This document shows positions 57,202 to 64,000 of a stretch of 64,000 bases of DNA, piece after piece. The DNA is from Xestospongia bergquistia (Eukaryota; Porifera; Demospongiae; Haplosclerida; Petrosiidae). The stretch is taken from assembly GCA_963965975.1 (NCBI GenBank), contig OZ014413.1:8396101-8460100 (forward strand). The letters run 5' to 3'. Position 1 is the stretch's first letter; each line of letters starts with the position of its first letter. A program made the position numbers and the translations under genes. Below the pieces are notes generated by a model that was given only the letters and a program-made list of their open reading frames with translations, was not told where the DNA came from and made no database searches.

Positions 57202-60200
57202 ATGGATTTCATGGACCTTCTTCTCGCTGATGCTTTGGCAGCAGGAATGGCTCGCCAGGCAGCCCGGGAAGCACAGCGTCCGCCTCCAGACAACTTCTTT
57301 ATTTTGCCACCTGACTCCCAGGTAAGTTCGGTGTATCATAGCATTCTTCCAAGGTTAATTCTGTACGCTTTAAGCGATGATTAAGGATATAGAAGAAGAG
57401 CTGTATGTTAATAGTATAATTAGGTTATATCCAATGTTTCCTCATTGCCAATTTGTAGTAAAATACTTAGAAGGAATCAATATCTGAATAAAATAGAATA
57501 CAATAACACAATATGACTCAACTATCATAGTACATTACTTTTATATGTTAAGGACAGAGATGGGTGTGGCTTTACTAACTACTCTTTACACATTCTTTCT
57601 TAAAATAGGCTTGGCGTAAGCTCCATACTGCTTGTAAAGAGGAACATATGGTGATATGTATTGAGATAACTGATGATTCTCATCCTCCATCAAGAAGAAT
57701 ACAACCTGTTGTTGTCGACTTAGCTAGGGAGATCTCACAAATCCCATTCTTTAGAGTGAAAATTGGACTAGGACGTACTTATGATCAGGTATGTCTTAAT
57801 CTGATTTTCAATACATCCATTAACCCATTCACTCTTTTATAACATCAGTACATACATATAATCACCATCCATTCATTCATCCATCCATGTATCCATCCAA
57901 ATGCTTGTTTTGATTACAGTTAACATATATACTTGACTACAATATTGACTACTGTAGTGCTATACTTCATGATTCTTTTCACATGTCTTACATAAACAAC
58001 TAAAATATTTATTGTTTATGACGTTTTAATATTCACTTTCAATATACTAGTATACTACTATACTCTGTTTGTGTTGATAATGACTGTAGTTTAGTTGAAT
58101 TTCAATTATGACAATGTCATCATCCTAACTTGGGTGTGGCATCATAGTTGTAAAGTTTTTGGTAAGTCAAACTGAGCTTTTCATGGTTCTTTACAGCTGT
58201 CTCTTTTTAATCTATCTTTTACTATTAAAAGTAGTTTTTGAACTTTTCTGGTGAAGCTGGAGAATGTTTGTGCAAGCTTTTTCATTAATAATATGCAAAC
58301 ATGTGATGTTAGTTATGGTGGAATGCCAAGAACACACCATTCACATTATTTGAGATTTCTGGTTTGTCACTTTCCTAGATAGCTAGTACTCTGTTTTTAA
58401 ATTAAATTTGTGGTCTTTCAAGGCATTTTTTGAATGGTACAAACCACTTCTCTCTAATTCATTCCTAGCCAGAATTATAACAATGAGTTAGTGTTCATTC
58501 TCAACATGAACAGAGTATACAATACATACATGCAGTTATTACTTTATATTGCTTCCCAAGATTGTACCTTCAAATTAATCTGTTCTCAGATTCTTTATTG
58601 ATTAATAGTATATGTCATTGATTATAGTTGCATATAATTAAAAATACATGGACTTGTTATATCATGTTTTTATTTATTATTGTTATTTATCTATAGTTAC
58701 GTGAAGATTTAGGAGGAATACGTTTCACTCCTTCCATTCTTGTTGTCTTCTTTGATGATGATGGTGTTCGTATAAAGAGAGCCGAGGGAGAAGAAGAGAT
58801 TAGAATGGCAATACGAACTGGGGCCCTTCACAGAATCATCAAAGAATTTATTGATCAGAGAATTAAACTGAAGTTAGTTGAAAGGTTTGCTGAGCAACTT
58901 GTTGGAGCTATGGCTGATGAAGCAAGACAAAGGAGACAAGCTAGCATCGAGTATGAGACAAAATTAAAACGTGAGAAAGAGGAAATGGAACGAAAACAAC
59001 GACAGAAAGAAGAAGAAGAACGACGCAAGAAAGAAGAGGAAGAGAGACGAAGGCAGAGAGAAAGGGAAGATGAAGAGAGACGTAAGAAAATGGATGAAGA
59101 GATGAGGGCATTAGAAGCTAGAAGAAAGTCTGGATTGGTGGACGATTTGATGAGAATGGATTTAGGCTCAGCAAAGATACGTGATATTAAAGACAAAATG
59201 GATGAACTGGGTCTAAGCTATGTTGGATGTACCTCACGTGATGACCTTATCAATAAACTCAAGTCTCACTTACCAGCTTTGAAGAGTAAAATGGACCAAA
59301 TTGACAGTCCAACAGTAAGTAAAGCAATATGTATATATATTTCTAGTAAAGAATGATGAAAGTACAAGATCTATAGTACTGTTTGTTTGAATCATCATGT
59401 TGTATACTGTTGTCTATGAAAAATAGAACAGCTTCAGAGCAGGAACACTTTATAATATTGTAGATGTATATACTGCATGGATGCCACATGCAATAGCTAA
59501 ATGCATTTTAATAATAAATTATAAACCTATTATTAATTAGTATGTAAGTACTTAGTAGCAAAAATTAGATTCACTTGAGATATTTTAGTTGTACGATATC
59601 ACTATCGACAAAAATTTAGCTCATTTTCTGATCTGTTGAATACCAACAAAATGTTGTAAGAACTACATCTGTGATATCACTGATAATGACATCTGTTACT
59701 AAGTTACTAAAATTATATTCATTACATACATGGTATCTTCAATAATAGTGTAACATGAAATCTAACTATTTTCTTTAGTCTCCAGGTTCTTTTGTCCCTT
59801 CAAGTTATGCTACATCTAAGAGACATTCTGACATGTTATCATTCACTGACAGAGAATACCGAGATAGTGGAGGAGTTGATATAAGGAATGAAGATAAAAC
59901 TCGTTTAGAGCAAAAGATTAAATCACTTGAGGCAAATGTTGAAGAGATGGATATTAGACGAGCTACATTGGAAAGTCAAAAGGATACTTTGGAGAACAAA
60001 TTAAGAGAAAAAGAAGAACAGTTAAAGAAAAAGGACCAGGAAATACGAGAGTTAAAAATCAATCAGGTAGGATTTGTGTACATATATCAACACATTTATA
60101 TTATAGTACTTTAATATGTACTATGTTCATTGTAACTTCTCTTACTGGACAGTTTGGTACATAGAAGCATTAAAGTATCGTAACAAATGTTGTCAATACT

Positions 60201-61280
60201 TTTCTGGGAATACACTTTAACAGTTTTTATTGTATAACTTCTCAGCAAAATATGTGTTACTATAGCAACACTAATACTCCTCACTATGTACATGTATATA
60301 TTGGCACCTCCTGTATGATGTATTTGTGTCTGGGGAAGGGGATACAAAGTACATACTAATATTGTAAACACTTTTATTAGGGCGTAAATACTTTTAAATG
60401 ATAGTTGATTTTACCTACAAAATTGTTGTTTATTTGTTAAATGGTATTTTTTACAATGATATTATATCTTTGCTGTTTTTATAATTAATTGTCTTCTATA
60501 TATCAAGGTCCCAAGACGAGGGGTCATTGAGAGACCATCTAGAATTAAAGAACTTGAGGAAGAATTACTGGAAACCAGAATGCTTTATGCTTGTACTCTA
60601 GAAGATATGGACATTGTAAGTAAATGTTCTTGATATTATGGAAATTGGTTCCTCAATTTAGAGTTTTAGTAATTATAATATAACAACTTAGTAAATGTGT
60701 TACTAGTACTACATCAGGAGTGTACATGAAGTCATGACAATAATTAAATTATACACTAAAGTAACAAGTACAATAGAATACTCAATCATGTATATATATG
60801 TGTGTGTAGTGGTAATAGTTTAATGTAGTGTGAGTGCCCAATTAAGTTGTGCTAAAATCAAATGACATATCCTACTAGCCAGGAGCCCATGGATCTCACT
60901 GTGACAGTCATGAGCGTATATATATTAACCTTAATACTAAAAGTATGTATGCTAATAATGTAGTATTAACTCTAGTTTTAGGCACTTACAAATTATTTTT
61001 TTACTTCTACTATTTGTCTTTTTAACCTACATGTCCTGAATGTTTTCTTTATAGCTTGGTGTGATAGCTAAGCAACAACAAGGAGCAGTTGTACGAGTGA
61101 AATGTACAAAAAGAGGTCTTCCTTATCCTAATAGAGTGTATGCTATGAAAATAGTGGCTAATGTGCTAGCAGCTACTACTATGACTAAAGTAAGATTATT
61201 GTTTTGATGTTAATAACTCTCTCTTCTCTGTCTGTCTCTCTCTGTCTGTCTCTCTGTCTGCCTCTCTCTGTCTCTCTCTG

Positions 61281-61326
<46 letters not shown>

Positions 61327-62605
61327 ACCTATCAAGGCTCGAACAGATTTCAAAAATGAATATGAAATACTAAGCTCATTACCTCCTCACAAGAACATTG
61401 TTCGTCTTTATGCTTTTTTCTATGATCGTCCTAAAGTTCATCCTAAACTTAGAGAGTGTGGAGATGGTATGGCATTATGTATGCTAATGGAACAGCTCTC
61501 ACAGAACATGCAACAACAGCTGGATGTTCTGTGTAGAAGTACTGGTCCTAATGTAAGTGAGAAAAAGGCAGCTAGGTGATGGAGGGAAGGAAAAAGAAAT
61601 GTAGTCATCTTTTTCATGTTCAATATAACTTTATTTAGGGACGGAATGTTACAAGCTGGATAAAGGATGTTATCAGTGGATTACAATATCTGTATTCACA
61701 TCATATTGTACACAGGTAACTAACTTATAATAACTTATAATAACTTTGTTATAATAACTTGTTAATATTTTGTTTAGAGATTTGAAATTAGAAAATTTGT
61801 TGATGAGTGAGGATGGCTTGAAAATTGCTGATTTTGGAGTGGCCATCCAACTAGATGCTAACATGCAGCTGCCATATAGCTTTGGTAAACCATCAATCCA
61901 TTATTTGTCCATTCACTCACTTATTTTTTCATTTTTCCTATTGTTTATCCATCCATTTATCCAACAATCTGTTCATTATTTCTCTCTATCATCTAGCCAT
62001 ACCTATTGGTGGTAATGAAGCTCATCTTGCTCCAGAGATCCATAATATACGACCAGGTCCTGGTCGTGTCTTAAACTATCAGAAACAACCAGTTTGGGCA
62101 GCTGGTGTGTTAACTTATGAGCTAGCTGGACACAGTAACCCTTTCCAAAATCCCAAGATTGATCAGAGAGCTTATGATGTTCGCTCTCTACCTCCTCTCT
62201 CATCTACATATTGTCGGGTTAGACTAGTGAACATCAGTACTTACCACAATGGCCTAGAATAGCTATGATTAATAAGCTCTAGTCTAGTGAATGTCATTAT
62301 GTACCACAGTGACCAAGGATAGTTTACCATTAGTAAGCTCTGAACTAGTGAATATCAGTGCTTGCCACAATGACTTAGTATTAGTATAGCTACCATTAGT
62401 AAGCTCTGTAGATCTAGACTAGTTAATACCCACTTAAGTTGTCATTAATATGTTCTATAGTTTAATTATTACTCTCTTATAGGGATCTGCTCGTTCTCAA
62501 GTTTTACCTTCAGACTTAACAAGACTTGTGGAATCGATGTTGGCATTTGAACCAGATGGTCGTCCCACATTGGAAGAAGCCCTCAGAAGAGTATCACGCA
62601 TGTAA
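57202..62605 (+). CDS. Thioredoxin-fold, coiled-coil, PINK1-like protein kinase (11 exons)
   Basis: 730 residues. Exons: 57202-57321, 57609-57788, 58697-59314, 59779-60066, 60508-60615, 61055-61189, 61337-61552, 61639-61715, 61778-61884, 61997-62217, 62483-62605, totalling 2,193 nt in one frame. The start is the first in-frame ATG (MDFMDLLLADALAAG). Residues 41-135 look like a thioredoxin fold (SHPPSRRIQPVVVDLA, then TPSILVVFFDDDG with the cis-Pro at 112), but the CxxC is HPPS at 65-68. Residues 165-250 and 335-430 are coiled coil; 260-300 is a SAP-like motif. The kinase domain has K470 (AMK), HRDLKLEN (D582, N587), DFG (D599) and GGNEAHLAPEI, then RPGP and NPF as in PINK1. There is no mitochondrial presequence or PINK1 C-terminal extension. 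Likely a cytosolic Ser/Thr kinase; substrate unknown. The donor of exon 10 (gttaga) is weak. Confidence 0.85.
61205..61322. repeat. CT-rich microsatellite in kinase intron 6
   Basis: TCTCTGTCTG and TCTC units fill most of the 147-nt intron and double as a long polypyrimidine tract before the acceptor at 61335-61336. Confidence 0.9.
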
Positions 62606-62628
62606 AACTTGCTGTGTCACTCTATAAA

Positions 62629-62634
62629 AATAAA
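62629..62634 (+). terminator. Poly(A) signal of the kinase gene
   Basis: AATAAA 24 nt after the TAA stop at 62603-62605. A very short 3' UTR is typical of compact genomes. Confidence 0.7.
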
Positions 62635-62914
62635 GCTGTTACTAAAACGTTTATATATAGTATTACTTATTATATAGTTTGTATTGATTCTATGATGATG
62701 ATATAGCTAGTTATAAAGAACAATTGTCATGCGATATTGTCTTGTTAATTTAGCTTGTAAATATTTTCACTAATTAAGCTTGTAATTTTTTCAGTTCATT
62801 TTGTTTATAATGTATCCTTTATTAGTCTATATTATTGTATTAGTACATGTACTTATTATTGCTATACTAACCATATACTAACTAGTTGTGATTGAATTAC
62901 ATGTATACATTCTC

Positions 62915-63540
62915 TATATGTACATGTGTGAGATTTCTTTACTCTTATTGTTGTTACATTTATTTCAATAACAATAAGTTTTTGTTTAGTGCTTCACAAG
63001 CTAAAGAATTAGATCCTTGTTACCATAGTAACAGATAATTACTTGTGGGAGGAGTCTCATCATGGATGACAAGAAGTTGACAAAGAAATAAAGAGAAAGA
63101 TGGCTCAAGTATTGTTTCGACTCCCAGACTGGGATATCCAATTCTCTGCTGAGCCCACTACAAAAATATTCATTGGTAATGCTGGTATACAAACTGGTGT
63201 AGATGAGATTCTATTAAAACAATTAATAAGTAATTGTATACAAGTTATAATTTATATTGTACACGTGTGATATTTCTTTACTATTATTGCTATTATGTAT
63301 ATTTCAGTAACAATAAATAATACTTATATGCTTTTGTTTAGTGCTTCAGTAGATATTCACTTTAACAAAAGAAACTAATTGAAGATTGTAGATCTTGCTG
63401 TCATAGTAACAAAACATGAACTATTTATGAGAGGAGTCCACATAGTAGATTGATCTGGTTCATCAGGCCTTGTCTAAACTCTCAAATACTTTCTGGCAAT
63501 CTTGGTATAACAATCTCAGCAATTAAAATTTATTTATGTA
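62915..63540. repeat. Diverged tandem duplication of about 340 bp
   Basis: 62925-63250 and 63265-63540 align in order: TTCTTTACTnTTATTG, AGTAACAATAA or CAATAACAATAA, TTTTGTTTAGTGCTTCA, CATAGTAACA, GAGGAGTC, then CAAA(A)TA(T/C)T and (G)GTATA(C/A)AA. The second copy is more decayed. Confidence 0.65.
63100..63270 (+). CDS. Small hypothetical frame, possible first exon
   Basis: ATG to TGA, 56 residues (MAQVLFRLPDWDIQFSAEPT then TKIFIGNAGIQTGVDEI). It lies in the first copy of the tandem duplication; the second copy does not keep the frame. No family recognised. It could be a 5' exon ending near one of the internal GT sites, or chance. Confidence 0.2.
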   Translation: MAQVLFRLPDWDIQFSAEPTTKIFIGNAGIQTGVDEILLKQLISNCIQVIIYIVHV

Positions 63541-63881
63541 TCAATGCAGCTATACTTATATATCATTGTACTATACATGTAACAATTAATATACCAATAT
63601 ACATGATATGTGTATAAACAAAACATATTTTGTATTACTATTAATCAGTGGTGTTAAAGGAGCAACTGAATCAACATAGGAAAATAAAATCAAATGAATA
63701 GAAAGCATGTTATTATAAATGCCTTGAGTGGATTAATTCATACATTATAGCTAACAAGATATTAGTCATTTGTTTTCTTTTTGCCAAAGTTGTAAAACCT
63801 ATATGAGAAACAAGATTATAATTTAAAATCATTCAGCAATTGTTTGATCACAATTACATAGTAAAATATTTTACATTTTAG

Positions 63882-64000
63882 ATCCTAGCAACCTAGATAG
63901 ACCAAAGGCACCCATCAATATAGCACTTGTGGTTAGAGATAATAAATTCATTGGTTGCTATATGGCATCATCAGTTATAGTATATATTATGTTGTTTCTT
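63882..64000 (+). other. Open stretch running off the right edge, possible exon
   Basis: After a TTTTAG acceptor-like site, a frame without stops reads DPSNLDRPKAPINIALVV and RDNKFIGCYMASS to the window end. It could be an exon of a gene lying further right. There is too little sequence to name a domain. Confidence 0.25.

Noticed and set aside
58855-59196. Minus-strand Ser-rich frame of 113 codons
   Set aside because: Antisense of the Glu/Arg/Lys-rich coiled coil of the kinase, whose codons give Ser and Leu on the other strand.
63882-64000. A von Willebrand A-like start (APINIALVV)
   Set aside because: The metal-site DxSxS does not follow (RDNKF instead). Too short to name.

Overview
The window is a stretch of AT-rich metazoan nuclear DNA, with short GT-AG introns (often 45-60 nt), long microsatellites and closely packed genes. 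Tandem SRCR arrays, an adhesion-GPCR core and compact introns point to a sponge. A demosponge such as Amphimedon is my inference from style, not from a database match.

Layout: (1) 1-1084, downstream flank with a 70-bp tandem repeat. (2) 1085-18918 (minus), gene A: a signal peptide, 22 scavenger-receptor cysteine-rich (SRCR) domains, Ig-EGF-Ig, a hormone-receptor-like Cys motif, GAIN/GPS, seven membrane helices and a repeat-bearing tail. My hand splicing gives 60 exons and about 3,655 residues in one open frame. (3) 19440-19795, a broken 5' end of a third copy. (4) 21522-39000 (minus), gene B, a tandem paralogue of A with the same plan that has lost SRCR domain 4 and keeps only a scrap of it. 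(5) 39050-41451, spacer with a 69-bp near-perfect palindrome flanked by a 10-bp direct repeat. (6) 41452-55976 (minus), five intronless POT/SLC15-like membrane transporters plus several relics. The pair T1-T2 with its spacer was duplicated as a block to give T3-T4. (7) 57202-62605 (plus), an 11-exon, 730-residue kinase: a thioredoxin fold whose CxxC is replaced, coiled coil, a SAP-like motif, coiled coil, and a PINK1-like kinase domain. A dead copy of its exon 1 lies between two transporters at 46975-47093. (8) 62606-64000, diverged tandem duplicate and possible edge exons.

How the genes might work together: the two receptors would sit on the cell surface with a very long SRCR ectodomain and an autoproteolytic GPS feeding a 7TM signal. 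The transporters are multi-pass membrane proteins of peptide-transporter type. The kinase is probably cytosolic. Nothing in the sequence links the three functionally. Local duplication, domain loss and patchy sequence homogenisation are the common theme, as in fast-evolving recognition loci.
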